DNA of 64,000 nt. It comes from Rhodococcus wratislaviensis (GTDB lineage: Bacteria > Actinomycetota > Actinomycetes > Mycobacteriales > Mycobacteriaceae). This document shows, piece by piece, positions 24,726-34,056 of this stretch; the first letter of the stretch is position 1, and each line of letters opens with the position of its first letter. Location: NCBI RefSeq assembly GCF_900455735.1, contig NZ_UAUI01000001.1:1209001-1273000 (forward strand), read 5' to 3'. The notes under the pieces were generated by a model. That model was given only the letters and a program-made list of their open reading frames with translations. It had not been told where the DNA came from and searched no databases. The translations under genes and the position numbers were made by a program.

Positions 24726-26174
24726 ATGGGCCTCGACACGAGCACCCAAAATCTCTGGGCCGCAGCGCTCGTGGCGGTCGTGACCGTCGCCGGCGCCGTC
24801 GCCACCGTGATCGTGCACGAACCGGAATTTCAGGAGGTGAACATCCCCGTGGTCACCGGCTTTGTGGGTCCCGACGCCCCGGAGGCGTCGCCCGGGGCAC
24901 CCGGCCCCGAGTGGTCGCTGGATGCGGCAGCCACCTACGATCGACAGTTCGCCGTCTTCCGCAACCCTGTGTACGGCAGCGGATTCGACTCGGGCGAGCC
25001 GGGATTCGTCGACGCCGGACAGGTGCTGGTCACCATGATCGGGTTGGTGAACCAGCAGACGTCCGGGCTGGACGAGACGCGGTTGGCCGGGGTGGACGCC
25101 GACACCGGATCGGTGCGCTGGGAGACGCCGGTCGAGTCGCTGGGCGGGTGCGCCGACACCCTCGCTGCCGGGCGGATGGTCTGTTACACGACTCCCTTCG
25201 AGGACGCACCCGTCATCCTGGCGGTCGACACCGAGAACGGCTCCGTGACCCGCACTCCCACCGATTGGACGATCCTCGCGATGACGGCTGCCGACGACTG
25301 GCTGTACGTGATGGAAGGCGACCCGGAATCCGACGACATCCGGGTCCACAGCGGTGTGCCCACCGACCCCGATGCCCGCTGGGCGCAGCGGTTCGACCTC
25401 GGCTCGGCGTGGGAGCACGCGTTCGGCCACCTCATGAGCACCGAGCACGGTCAGGGTGTGCTCGAACTCGGCGGGGAGGTGGCAGGGTTCGACCTCGCGA
25501 CCGGGACACCGACGTTCACCCGCACTCTGCCCGACTGCACGCAGTCCGCCCGGGCCACCGAGGGCGGGGTGGTCGTCCGCGTCCACAGCGACTGCACCCT
25601 GAGCACGGTGCTGGGCTCCGAGGCCGTCGATCGCACCGGTCGCGTCCTCGCGGCATCGGACGTGGAGGCGGTGCACACCCTCGCAGCCGATCGCCCCGCC
25701 GACACCACGATTCCGGTACTGCTCGGTGACGGCGCCTACGACCGGACGACGGGCGAACTGCTGTGGACGAGCTCGGATCTCGTGTCGACGCCGCGAGTCA
25801 ACACTCCGGAGTCGTACGGCCCGAACACCACGCAAGGTACCGCCGTCGCCGTCCTGGGGGATGTCGCGTTGCTGCGCGACTACGAGGGCAAGACGGAAGC
25901 CGCACTCGACCTGAGGTCCGGGAAACGGCTGTGGCAACGAAACTCCGACTCGTACGGCACCGTCGTCGCCGCAGAGGGCGACACCGCAGTGTTGCTCGAA
26001 TCCGATGTCCTGCGGGCCGAGAACGTCCGGTCCGGCGAGGAACTGTGGGCGCTCCCCCTGCAGACCGTGATCGACGACGACTCGTGGGGCAGCACACCCG
26101 TCGTCGCGGCGTCGGACACCCGCCTGGTCTACCTGACGTCGGGGACGATGGTCGGGTTGGGTGCGGCGAAGTGA
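24726..26174 (+). CDS. Membrane-anchored PQQ-like beta-propeller protein
   Basis: A 482-residue protein with an N-terminal transmembrane helix (about 11-31) and an extracellular beta-propeller of PQQ-like repeats. Repeat marks include VDADTGSVRWETP, FDLATGTPTFTR, YDRTTGELLWTS, LDLRSGKRLWQ and VRSGEELWALP, about five or six blades. Such domains usually scaffold complexes rather than bind PQQ; no catalytic residues were seen. It probably works with the anchored protein encoded five bases upstream. The end is convergent with the glycosyltransferase gene. Confidence 0.7.
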   Translation: MGLDTSTQNLWAAALVAVVTVAGAVATVIVHEPEFQEVNIPVVTGFVGPDAPEASPGAPGPEWSLDAAATYDRQFAVFRNPVYGSGFDSGEPGFVDAGQVLVTMIGLVNQQTSGLDETRLAGVDADTGSVRWETPVESLGGCADTLAAGRMVCYTTPFEDAPVILAVDTENGSVTRTPTDWTILAMTAADDWLYVMEGDPESDDIRVHSGVPTDPDARWAQRFDLGSAWEHAFGHLMSTEHGQGVLELGGEVAGFDLATGTPTFTRTLPDCTQSARATEGGVVVRVHSDCTLSTVLGSEAVDRTGRVLAASDVEAVHTLAADRPADTTIPVLLGDGAYDRTTGELLWTSSDLVSTPRVNTPESYGPNTTQGTAVAVLGDVALLRDYEGKTEAALDLRSGKRLWQRNSDSYGTVVAAEGDTAVLLESDVLRAENVRSGEELWALPLQTVIDDDSWGSTPVVAASDTRLVYLTSGTMVGLGAAK

Positions 26175-26178
26175 GTCG

Positions 26179-27765
26179 CTACGCGGCGGGCCGGACGAAG
26201 TGGACGACCTGGCTGACGTTGAGCTGCCACCGCTCCTGAACGGCGAAACCGTAGGACCGCGCGACGCGGAAGTTGGCGCCGAGCGCCACCGGATCACGGG
26301 AATCGACGGCGGACCCGGTGTGGCTGTCGACACCCGCGGAGCGGTCGGTCAGCAGCCAGATCGCCGGACAGCTCCTGATCTGGTCCGCGATGCGATCGGG
26401 CGCCAGCGTCTCGTCCCACAATCCGCCCAGTTCCGCGGCCGTCGATCCCCGCGAGATGTCGTGGAGGGCGGCGAAGGCGGGCGGATCCACCGCCTCGACG
26501 GTGCGCATCGGGCCGGGATTCCACGCGTTCTTCAGGTCGTACAGCACGCAGTCGCCGGGTGCCGCCTCGGATTCGACGAGGTCCGCGACGCGGCTGTAAT
26601 CCATGCCGCTCGGCTTGGCATACGGTCCGCGCTGCACGAGGTAGTGCGGCAGGGCGACGGCACCGACCAGCGCGAGGATCACCGCGAGAAGGGGCGTCGA
26701 CCGTCGTCCGGCGAGGCCGGCGATCCACACCGTCGACTGTCCGAGGAGCAGTGCGAACGCGGGGGCGGTGAACGTGAAGTAGCGACCCAGATACACGTTC
26801 TGCGACGTCAGCGAATACAGCAGGACCAGCGCGGTGGGCACCAGGAGCCAGGGCACGGCCGTCGCGAGAAGCCCGGGCTGTTCGCCGTCCCGGCAGTCAC
26901 GCCCACGAACGATGCCGACCGTCACTCCGGCGACGACGAGCAGTCCGGAGACGACGGCGACCGGAAGTGCGTTGTCGAAGTACTGCTCGACGAGCACGAT
27001 CCACACGAGATCGAAATTCCTGCCGTCGATCCACGAAACCTGATCCGCCTGCGACTGCACCAGCACGATCACCGGCGCCGCGATCGCGATGCCCGCGCCT
27101 GCCGCCAGGAGGAAGGACCCGACGCAGCGACGTCCGGTCCTCGTCATCGCGAGCGTCGCGACGTGCGCGGCGACGATCAGGATGCTGTAGAGGAACACCG
27201 TGGTCGACACCGCGACGAGCAGCGTGTACAGCACCCAGGCGGTGCCCGCCCGCCGGCGCACGGCCACGACGAACACGACGGTCACCCACACCGCCAGCGC
27301 CGCGGACAGCGCGTACGAGCGCGCCTCGATGCCGGCGGACGTCACCCGCGGCAGGATCGCGAACACGAGCGCCGCGACCAGCGCCACCCGTCGCGTCGAC
27401 ACCAGCTTTCCGAGCACGACGAGCCCGGCGGCGCCGATCCCCACGGCCACCACGCTGGGCAGTCGCACCCAGAACTCGGTCAGGGGGACGAGGCGCAGCC
27501 ACGCATGCATTCCCAGGTAGTACGCGCCGTGGACGGCGTCGACGTCGAACAGCAACCGCACCATGTCGGGGATGTCGCGCCCCGCGACCGAGACGGTGGC
27601 CGCCTCGTCGTGCCAGAACGACGGCGACCAGGACCGGAAGCCCGAGATCGCGACCGCCACGAGTCCGAGGAGGAGCGGGTCGCACCATCTCGTGAACGCC
27701 CGGGTTCCCCGCTCCGCACCGGTGGGCCGCGACTCACTGGCCAGCACGGGCGGGGGCGACGTCAT
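26179..27765 (-). CDS. GT-C type membrane glycosyltransferase
   Basis: A 528-residue polytopic protein with about 10-12 predicted helices in the first 420 residues. The first periplasmic loop has SPSFWHDEAATVSVAG, where the Asp-Glu pair matches the catalytic motif of GT-C enzymes that use lipid-linked sugars (PMT/GT39-like family). A soluble C-terminal domain follows. It probably transfers a mannosyl or arabinosyl unit from polyprenyl phosphate to an envelope acceptor; donor and acceptor are unknown. An ATG ten codons into the open frame was taken as start, preceded by GAGGAA. Confidence 0.7.
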   Translation of the reverse strand: MTSPPPVLASESRPTGAERGTRAFTRWCDPLLLGLVAVAISGFRSWSPSFWHDEAATVSVAGRDIPDMVRLLFDVDAVHGAYYLGMHAWLRLVPLTEFWVRLPSVVAVGIGAAGLVVLGKLVSTRRVALVAALVFAILPRVTSAGIEARSYALSAALAVWVTVVFVVAVRRRAGTAWVLYTLLVAVSTTVFLYSILIVAAHVATLAMTRTGRRCVGSFLLAAGAGIAIAAPVIVLVQSQADQVSWIDGRNFDLVWIVLVEQYFDNALPVAVVSGLLVVAGVTVGIVRGRDCRDGEQPGLLATAVPWLLVPTALVLLYSLTSQNVYLGRYFTFTAPAFALLLGQSTVWIAGLAGRRSTPLLAVILALVGAVALPHYLVQRGPYAKPSGMDYSRVADLVESEAAPGDCVLYDLKNAWNPGPMRTVEAVDPPAFAALHDISRGSTAAELGGLWDETLAPDRIADQIRSCPAIWLLTDRSAGVDSHTGSAVDSRDPVALGANFRVARSYGFAVQERWQLNVSQVVHFVRPAA

Positions 27766-27834
27766 CTCGCGGTTCCTCGAGGTAGGTGAAATCAATGACC
27801 TACATGGAGACCGTTCCGGAGTGCGTCCCCGTTA

Positions 27835-28968
27835 CTACCCGGCGGGCGAGTCCTGCGCACCGAGCCGCCACAGCGACGTCACTTCCCGCCTGCGCGCGGC
27901 GTGCAGCGCATCCGAACGGTCGGCGACCTTGCCATGCCGGGGCGCCACGTCGCGGCGCCCGAGGACGGTCAGTCCGGCGTCGGCGATCAGGGTCAGCAAT
28001 TCCTCGCGGGTCCGCAGTCCGAGGTGCTCGGCGATGTCGGACAGGATGAGCCAGCCCTCTCCCCCGGGCTCGAGGTGCTCGGCCAAGCCGCCCAGGAAAC
28101 CGCGGAGCATCCGGCTGTCCGGGTCGTAGATCGCGTACTCGATCGGCGACGTGGGGCGGGCGGGAATCCACGGCGGGTTGCACACGACCAGCGGTGCCCG
28201 GCCCTCGGGGAACAGATCCGTTTCCACCACCTGCACCTGACCGGCGTAGCCGAGCCGGTCCAGGTTCGCCCGGGCGCAGGCGAGCGCGTTCGCGTCGAGT
28301 TCGGTCGCGATCACCTTCTCGACGCCGCGGTGCGCGAGGACGGCGGCCAGCACACCGGTGCCGGTGCCGATATCGAACGCCGTTACGAGGGACGGGAGCG
28401 GGGTGTCGGCGACGAGGTCGACGTATTCGCCGCGAATCGGTGAGAACACGCCGTAACCGGGGTGGATGCGAGCCCCGAGGGCGGGGATCTCGACGCCCTT
28501 CTTCTGCCATTGGTGGGCGCCGATCGCCCCGAGCAGGTCGCGCAGTGTGGTGACCGACGGCTGGTCTGTGGGTCCGTACGCCTCGAGCACCGCCTGCCGG
28601 ACGTCGGGGGCGCGTCGCAGCGGGACGGTCTGGTCGGCGTCGAACGGCACCAACAGCATCCCCAGGATCCCCGCCCGCCGCGACTGCGTCTGCCGGTGCA
28701 GGTGGAACGCGGTGGCGGGGTCGGTGGACGTTTTGCGGGTCTTGCGGTCGGTGCGGGCGGCGACGGCGGTGCCGAGTTGGCGGGCGTTGTGGAAGTCGCC
28801 GCGCCACAGCAGCGCCGTCCCCTCACACGCCAGGCGGTAGGCCTCGTCGGCGGTCATCGAGTCGTCGGCCACCCGGATCTTCTTCGGGGGCGTCGCCCCG
28901 CTGGTGGACCGCCACACCGCCGAATGCTCGGTGCCGTCCTCGGTCCAGCGGACGAACTCGGTTTCCAT
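27835..28968 (-). CDS. SAM-dependent methyltransferase with NPPW motif
   Basis: A 377-residue class I methyltransferase. The SAM-binding motif I is AFDIGTGTGVLAAVLA, and the catalytic NPPW (VVCNPPWIPA) is typical of N-methylation of glutamine side chains, adenine or guanine (PrmC/RlmG-like families). The first 180 residues are an additional domain rich in Arg and Asp, with no clear homologue that I recognise. The target could be rRNA, DNA or a protein. It is downstream of the quinone reductase gene, with palindrome copy D between them. Confidence 0.8.
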   Translation of the reverse strand: METEFVRWTEDGTEHSAVWRSTSGATPPKKIRVADDSMTADEAYRLACEGTALLWRGDFHNARQLGTAVAARTDRKTRKTSTDPATAFHLHRQTQSRRAGILGMLLVPFDADQTVPLRRAPDVRQAVLEAYGPTDQPSVTTLRDLLGAIGAHQWQKKGVEIPALGARIHPGYGVFSPIRGEYVDLVADTPLPSLVTAFDIGTGTGVLAAVLAHRGVEKVIATELDANALACARANLDRLGYAGQVQVVETDLFPEGRAPLVVCNPPWIPARPTSPIEYAIYDPDSRMLRGFLGGLAEHLEPGGEGWLILSDIAEHLGLRTREELLTLIADAGLTVLGRRDVAPRHGKVADRSDALHAARRREVTSLWRLGAQDSPAG

Positions 28969-28990
28969 GAGGGAGAGCCTAGGCCTACGG

Positions 28991-29049
28991 CCCGTGAGTG
29001 GTTAACGAGTGCAGGCACTCGTTAACCACTCACGGGCGGCGGAGCCGCC
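28991..29049. repeat. Palindromic 3'-end element, copy D (most perfect)
   Basis: Perfect 22-bp arms (28991-29012 and 29015-29036) with only two central bases, starting CCCGTGAGTGGTTAACGAG. On the right is a second hairpin, GGCGG-CGGAG-CCGCC, that ends at the stop of the quinone reductase gene read on the minus strand. It follows that gene's 3' end. Confidence 0.85.
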
Positions 29050-30024
29050 TCACCGGAGGGTGAGAACACTTTTCCCGACGGTTCGGCGGTGTTCGAGATC
29101 GAGCAGGGCCTCGGCTGCCGCATCGAACGGGTACCGCGTCGGCTCCGGAATCGTCAACGCGCCCGACGACAGAAGTGGGAACAATTCGCTCCACTGCGCG
29201 GACAATCGTCCGGGGTCCTCGGCCCACCACGAGCCCCACGCGACTCCCACTGCGGACGCGTTCTTCAGGAGCAGTCGGTTCACCTTCACCGTGGGGATGC
29301 CCCGGCCGGTGAAACCCATCACGAGAATCCTCCCGCCCGTCGCCAGGGATCGGACGCTGTCGGTGAAGCGATCGCCCCCGACCGGGTCGACCACGACATC
29401 CACACCGCGGCCGTCGGTGATCGCGAGGACCTCGTCCCGCCAGTTCCCGGTGGCCACGACATCGGAGGCGCCGAGACCCCGCACGTATTCCGCCTTCTCC
29501 TCACTACTGACGACCGCGATGGTCCGCGACGCGCCGAGGTGAGGTGCCAGTGTGATCGCGGCGGTGCCGATGCCTCCCGCCGCGCCCTGGACGAGTACCG
29601 ACTCACCCTCCTCGAGGCGTCCACGACGAACCAGCGCGAAATGCACGGTGAGGTAGTTGAACAGCAGTGCGGCGCCCGCGGACATCGAAATCGTGTCGGG
29701 AAGTGGAAAAGTCGTCTCCGGCGGCAGTGCGACGACGTCGGCCATCGCGCCCCCCACACCGGTCAATCCGACGACCCGGTCCCCGGGGGAATATCCGCTG
29801 CCGTCCGGCGCTGACCGCACGATCCCGGCGACCTCGCCGCCGGGGACGAAGGGAAGTTCCGGCTTGTACTGGTACAGGCCCTGGGTGAGGAGAAGATCCG
29901 GGAACGACACCCCGACCGCGTGAACCTCGACCAGGATCGCGAATTCGTCCGCGACGGGCTCGTCGACCTCGACCGGGGCGAGCGCCCGGGGACCGTCGAG
30001 CGCGGTGACCCTCATTGCGCGCAT
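29050..30024 (-). CDS. Zinc-independent quinone oxidoreductase (MDR family)
   Basis: A 324-residue NADPH-dependent medium-chain reductase of the quinone oxidoreductase type. The Rossmann motif is VQGAAGGIGTAAITLA, and structural-zinc cysteines are absent. Members reduce quinones or activated double bonds such as enoyl-CoA or enones. It is the third gene of an operon with a transporter and an acyl-CoA synthetase, so it may reduce an unsaturated intermediate of the same pathway. An ATG preceded by AGGGG was chosen, overlapping the synthetase stop; a second ATG lies three codons later. Confidence 0.85.
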   Translation of the reverse strand: MRAMRVTALDGPRALAPVEVDEPVADEFAILVEVHAVGVSFPDLLLTQGLYQYKPELPFVPGGEVAGIVRSAPDGSGYSPGDRVVGLTGVGGAMADVVALPPETTFPLPDTISMSAGAALLFNYLTVHFALVRRGRLEEGESVLVQGAAGGIGTAAITLAPHLGASRTIAVVSSEEKAEYVRGLGASDVVATGNWRDEVLAITDGRGVDVVVDPVGGDRFTDSVRSLATGGRILVMGFTGRGIPTVKVNRLLLKNASAVGVAWGSWWAEDPGRLSAQWSELFPLLSSGALTIPEPTRYPFDAAAEALLDLEHRRTVGKSVLTLR

Positions 30025-31679
30025 GCGGTTGCCCCTGTTGATGTGGTCGGGAGTTCGCGGACGGCCGCCCGGCGCAACTTGCCGACTTCGGTGCGCGGGA
30101 GTTCGGGACGGAAGTCGACGACTTTGGGTGCCGCATAGGGTCCGACCCGCTGCGCGACAAGGTGTTTCAGTTGCGTGACGAGGTCGCTGTCGTCGGCCCG
30201 GGTGTCCGCGCGGACGACGACAACCCGGACCACTCCGCCGCGGATCGGATCGTCGTACGCGACTGCCGCGGCGTCGGCGACCGCCGGGTGCTGCAACAGC
30301 GCGTTCTCGACCTCGACCGGGCTGATGTTGTGGCCCGACGCGATGATCATGTCGTCGTCCCGGCCGAGTATCTGCCACCGTCCGTCAGGGTCTGTGACGG
30401 CCCGGTCCTCGGTGAGGAACACGTCGCCGCGCCAGCGGTCGGCCCACAGATCGGGGGCGTTCTCGTACCCGCTGGACATCTGGTGCCGGGGCCGCCGTAC
30501 CGCGATCAGGCCCGGTTGGCCCTCTGCCACCGGTTGACCGTCCCGGTCCGCGAGGAAGGTGTCGAAACCCGGAATCGTGGCGGACATCCAGCCCGGACCG
30601 GACCGCGTTTCGGTGCCCTGGGTGTCGCCCAGCAGCATGCCCACCTCGGACAGTCCGTACCCGTTGCGCACGGCGGGCGCACCGGTGCCGGCCCAGGCCG
30701 CGGCGACCGCGGCGGTCAGTGGTTCGCCGGCAGCGGCAACGGTGCGGAGCGTCGGCGGCACCCCGTCCTGCGCGAAGGTCGCCGTCAGTCGCCGCAACGC
30801 GGCCGGCGCGGTGGTGAGGATCGTGGCCTTCTCTTCCCGGATGACGCGATGCCAGGCCTCGGGGACGAACTTCCCGGAGTACATGACGCGTGGCACGCCC
30901 AGCGCCATGACGGCGGCACCGGTGCTGTACAGCCCGAATGCCCACGCCGGATCCGACGTCGAGAAGACGACGCTGTCGCGGGTCGCCCCGAGAACACTCT
31001 TCGCGTAGGGCAGGACGGAGACGAAAGTGGCGTGGGTCATGGTGCACGCCTTCGGTGTTCCGGATGTTCCGCTGGTGAACAGCAGGGTGGCGGTGTCCCC
31101 GAGTGCCGTGGTCGCGAGCGGGCCGTCGGCGTCGGCCCGCTCGACCTCCGTCCAGAAGGACCGGTCGCCCGTGCCGGCCGCGACGTCGCCGACGACGAAC
31201 ACGGCCGGATCGAGTCCGTGGGTCGCCTGCGCCTCCGCGAGCGCCGGTCGGTACCGCTGATCGACCACGATCGCGCGGACTCCCGCCGCGTCGAGGCGCA
31301 GGCCGATCGCGTCCGGGGCGAACCCGCCGAACAGGGGCACGTACACCAGCCCGGAGCGCCACACCGCCAGTGCGGTGATCCAACTCTCGACCTGCCGCGA
31401 GAGCAGTCCGCCGACGCGATCTCCCCGCTTCAGCCCCGCGCGGGCGAACACCCGTGCCGCCTTGGCGGCGAGCCTGTCGAGTTCGCGGTACGTCCAGCGG
31501 TCGGCCGAGCCGTCCTCGTGCCGGACGGTGAGCGCCACCCGGTTCGGGTCGGTCGCATAGCGGGTGCAGATTTCGTGGGCGGTGTTGAAGTCGCCACCGA
31601 ACGGGTCGCGGTCCAGCAGGGATTCGATGTCCTGCCAGGCGCCGGCGAGTGCGGACGTGGCGAGTCTGTCGAGAGGCAT
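30012..31679 (-). CDS. AMP-forming acyl-CoA synthetase
   Basis: A 555-residue ANL-superfamily ligase that activates a carboxylic acid to its CoA thioester with ATP. The P-loop is LLFTSGTSGTPKACTMTH, the adenylate-binding strand is NGYGLSEVGM, the hinge is LGRDDDMIIASGHNISP, and the catalytic Lys is in PRTEVGKLRR. The overall pattern resembles acetoacetyl/acetyl- or medium-chain acyl-CoA synthetases. Its ATG overlaps the stop of the MHS transporter by one base, so uptake and activation are coupled. The substrate is unknown. The frame extends far upstream across the transporter, but only as a shadow. Confidence 0.9.
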   Translation of the reverse strand: MPLDRLATSALAGAWQDIESLLDRDPFGGDFNTAHEICTRYATDPNRVALTVRHEDGSADRWTYRELDRLAAKAARVFARAGLKRGDRVGGLLSRQVESWITALAVWRSGLVYVPLFGGFAPDAIGLRLDAAGVRAIVVDQRYRPALAEAQATHGLDPAVFVVGDVAAGTGDRSFWTEVERADADGPLATTALGDTATLLFTSGTSGTPKACTMTHATFVSVLPYAKSVLGATRDSVVFSTSDPAWAFGLYSTGAAVMALGVPRVMYSGKFVPEAWHRVIREEKATILTTAPAALRRLTATFAQDGVPPTLRTVAAAGEPLTAAVAAAWAGTGAPAVRNGYGLSEVGMLLGDTQGTETRSGPGWMSATIPGFDTFLADRDGQPVAEGQPGLIAVRRPRHQMSSGYENAPDLWADRWRGDVFLTEDRAVTDPDGRWQILGRDDDMIIASGHNISPVEVENALLQHPAVADAAAVAYDDPIRGGVVRVVVVRADTRADDSDLVTQLKHLVAQRVGPYAAPKVVDFRPELPRTEVGKLRRAAVRELPTTSTGATACAQ

Positions 31680-32968
31680 CAGTGATTCACCTTTGCAGTT
31701 TTCGTCAGGGTCAGGACCAGCACCGTGATGGCGCACGCCGCGGCGATGTACGCGGCCAGGGCCCACGACCCGTCCGTCTCGGCAGCGATCGCCACCGCGA
31801 TGAACGGTGCGGGAGCGCTGAAGACGACACCACCGAACTGATAGGCGACGGACGCGCCGGTGTACCGGACTTCGGCCGGGAACAGACCGGTGACGTATCC
31901 GGCCACCGCGGAATAGGTGACGGCGTGACCGATGGTGATTATCAGAATCATCGCCAGCAGGACGGCGACACCCGCGCCGGTCGACAGCAACCAGAAGAAC
32001 GGATACGCGATCGCCGCCATGTAGAGGGACCCGTAGATCAACATCTTCCGTGCTCCGATCCGGTCCGCGATCATCGACGCGTAGGGCACGGACAGGATGT
32101 CGAGGACACACGCGACGAGGATGCTCAACAGAATCGTCTGCCGCGAGATTCCGAGTTCCTTCGGACCGTACGACAGGACGAAGACGGTGACAAGGTAGAA
32201 CGGCACGAGGGAGGCGGCCTGGGTGAGAATCCCGACGCCCAGCGCGCGCTTCTCGCCCCGCAGGACCGCGAGGATCGGGAAGTCGGCAATCTTCTTGTTG
32301 CGCTTGACGTTCTCGAACTCCGGCGATTCGACGACCTTCAGTCGCACGTACATTCCGACCGCGACCAGCCCGGCGCTGGCCAGGAACGGCAGCCGCCATC
32401 CCCATGCCTGCACCTGATCCTCCGGAAGCTGCTCGACCACGAGGAACGCGAGCGTCGCGAGTACGAGTCCGGCAGGAACGCCGGCCTGAGGCCAGCTGCC
32501 GTAGAACGCCCGCTTCTCGCGCGGTGCGTGTTCGACGGCCATCAGTACCGCGCCGCCCCATTCTCCGCCGACCGCGAAGCCCTGTGCCAGGCGCGCGAGG
32601 ACGAGCAGCACGGGCGCCGCGAGACCGATCGCTCCGTAGGTGGGGATGAGTCCGATCGCGACCGTCGACGAACCCATCAGCACCAGGGAGAACACCAGCA
32701 TCTTCTTGCGGCCGATCCGGTCTCCGAAGTGCCCGAAGACGATCGCGCCTGCGGGACGCGACACGAACGCGACACCGAATGTCGCGAACGCTGCCAGCGT
32801 TCCCGACAGCGGACTCAACGACGGGAAGAACGCCTTGCCGAATACCAGGGCGGCCGCGGTCCCGAAGATGAAGAAGTCGTACCACTCGATCGCCGTTCCG
32901 ACGAAGGACGCGAAGGCAACCTTCCGGGGTTTGACCCGCGTGACCTCCAGGTCGTCGATGACTCTCAT
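31679..32968 (-). CDS. MHS-family (MFS) carboxylate/metabolite symporter
   Basis: A 429-residue, 12-helix transporter of the metabolite:H+ symporter family (like ShiA, ProP and KgtP). Signature segments are GTAIEWYDFFIFG in helix 1, FGHFGDRIGRKKML in loop 2-3, and RLAQGFAVGGEWGGA. These carriers import organic acids with protons. It heads the minus-strand arm of the divergent catabolic cluster. The start ATG has GGGAG seven bases upstream; a longer form beginning 21 codons earlier lacks a site. Confidence 0.88.
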   Translation of the reverse strand: MRVIDDLEVTRVKPRKVAFASFVGTAIEWYDFFIFGTAAALVFGKAFFPSLSPLSGTLAAFATFGVAFVSRPAGAIVFGHFGDRIGRKKMLVFSLVLMGSSTVAIGLIPTYGAIGLAAPVLLVLARLAQGFAVGGEWGGAVLMAVEHAPREKRAFYGSWPQAGVPAGLVLATLAFLVVEQLPEDQVQAWGWRLPFLASAGLVAVGMYVRLKVVESPEFENVKRNKKIADFPILAVLRGEKRALGVGILTQAASLVPFYLVTVFVLSYGPKELGISRQTILLSILVACVLDILSVPYASMIADRIGARKMLIYGSLYMAAIAYPFFWLLSTGAGVAVLLAMILIITIGHAVTYSAVAGYVTGLFPAEVRYTGASVAYQFGGVVFSAPAPFIAVAIAAETDGSWALAAYIAAACAITVLVLTLTKTAKVNH

Positions 32969-33269
32969 ATCGAATCTCCCATCGCTGCTGATGTGGGGCG
33001 GTGCGGTTGCCGTGTGTCCATCCGGTGCCACCGCGGTTGTGAGCGGGCCGTCGGGCCTCGTCCGGGGTTCGCCGATCGGACATCGTCCGCGCCGTCACCC
33101 CGTGTGGCCACGGTCACAGGTCTAGCACATCCCGGACGTCGACCGCAAGACATCTTGTACCGATCGATCCATATTCTGACCTCGCGTAGTAAATGATCAT
33201 ATGCGCTGTTCAACGAGATGTTTGCAATCATCCTGGACTATTCTTGGATCGATCAGTACATTTTCGTTC
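32969..33269. promoter_or_regulatory. Divergent regulatory region of the catabolic cluster
   Basis: The 301-base gap between the transporter and SDR genes becomes AT-rich from 33140 on. It holds two copies, in opposite orientation, of a 15-base box: GTACCGATCGATCCA (33157-33171) and TGGATCGATCAGTAC (33245-33259). One is the reverse complement of the other except for one base. A centre-to-centre distance of 88 bases puts one near each promoter. TetR dimers from the two regulators downstream are the natural candidates. Confidence 0.6.
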
Positions 33270-34013
33270 ATGAACGAGAACGATCACGACGACACCCGCG
33301 TCGCGCTGGTCTCCGGCGGCTCCCGCGGCATCGGGGCCGCCGTCACCACAGCCCTGACGCAGCGCGGCTGCCGAGTGGGATGCACGTACCGAACCGGTCG
33401 TGACGACGCCGAGAAGCTCGCCGCAGACGCCCCCGAACAGGTGCTCCCGATCCGCTTCGACCTGCACGACGACACCACGGCGCCCACCGCGGTGGAACGC
33501 GTCGTCACCCACTGGGGACACCTCGATTCGCTCGTCCTGAACGCGGGCCAGTGGTCGGGCGGGCGGCTCGTCGAGACGGATCCGGACGCCTGGTGGAGCG
33601 TGATAGAGACGAACCTCCGAGGCACCGTCGCCCTCGCCCGGGCCGCCCTGCCCCACCTCGCGCACGGCAGGTCACCCAGCATCGTGCTGGTGTCGTCGGT
33701 CGTCGGCCTGATCGGTCACCCCGGCGACACCGCATACGCGGGTGCGAAGTCCGCGATGATCGGCTTCGGTCGGTCGCTCGCCAAGGAGGTCGCGCGTGAC
33801 GGCATCCGGGTCAACGTGCTGGCCCCCGGCTTCGTCACCACCGACATGACCGACGCGGTGCCCGACTCCGCACGCAGGCGCATCGAACGAGAAACCGTCC
33901 TCGGCCGATTCGGCACCGTCGACGAAATCGCGAAGGCCGCAGTCTTTCTCAGCGAAGACGCCACATTCTGCACAGGCTCCGTCCTCACTGTCGACGGTGG
34001 CTGGGCGCTGTGA
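33270..34013 (+). CDS. SDR-family oxidoreductase (FabG-like)
   Basis: A 247-residue short-chain dehydrogenase. The NAD(P)-binding motif is SGGSRGIGAAV, the NAG motif is LNAGQWSGG, and the catalytic Ser-Tyr-Lys are in SSVVGLIGHPGDTAYAGAK. The C-terminus GSVLTVDGGWAL is standard for FabG-like enzymes. It could act as the 3-hydroxyacyl-CoA dehydrogenase otherwise missing from this cluster. The ATG beginning MNENDHDD was chosen, because the upstream part of the frame runs through the regulatory region. It is first in the plus-strand arm, 43 bases before the acyl-CoA dehydrogenase. Confidence 0.87.
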   Translation: MNENDHDDTRVALVSGGSRGIGAAVTTALTQRGCRVGCTYRTGRDDAEKLAADAPEQVLPIRFDLHDDTTAPTAVERVVTHWGHLDSLVLNAGQWSGGRLVETDPDAWWSVIETNLRGTVALARAALPHLAHGRSPSIVLVSSVVGLIGHPGDTAYAGAKSAMIGFGRSLAKEVARDGIRVNVLAPGFVTTDMTDAVPDSARRRIERETVLGRFGTVDEIAKAAVFLSEDATFCTGSVLTVDGGWAL

Positions 34014-34056
34014 CACACCACGACCGCAACGACCAACAACGAAGGGAATCAACACC

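Noticed and set aside
26161..27789. A 542-codon + strand frame opposite the glycosyltransferase
   Set aside because: Extremely Arg/His/Asp rich, with no domain. The minus strand encodes a clear multi-helix membrane protein.
31680..33098. N-terminal extension of the acyl-CoA synthetase frame
   Set aside because: The synthetase aligns from the ATG at 31679. The upstream extension is the wrong frame of the MHS transporter.
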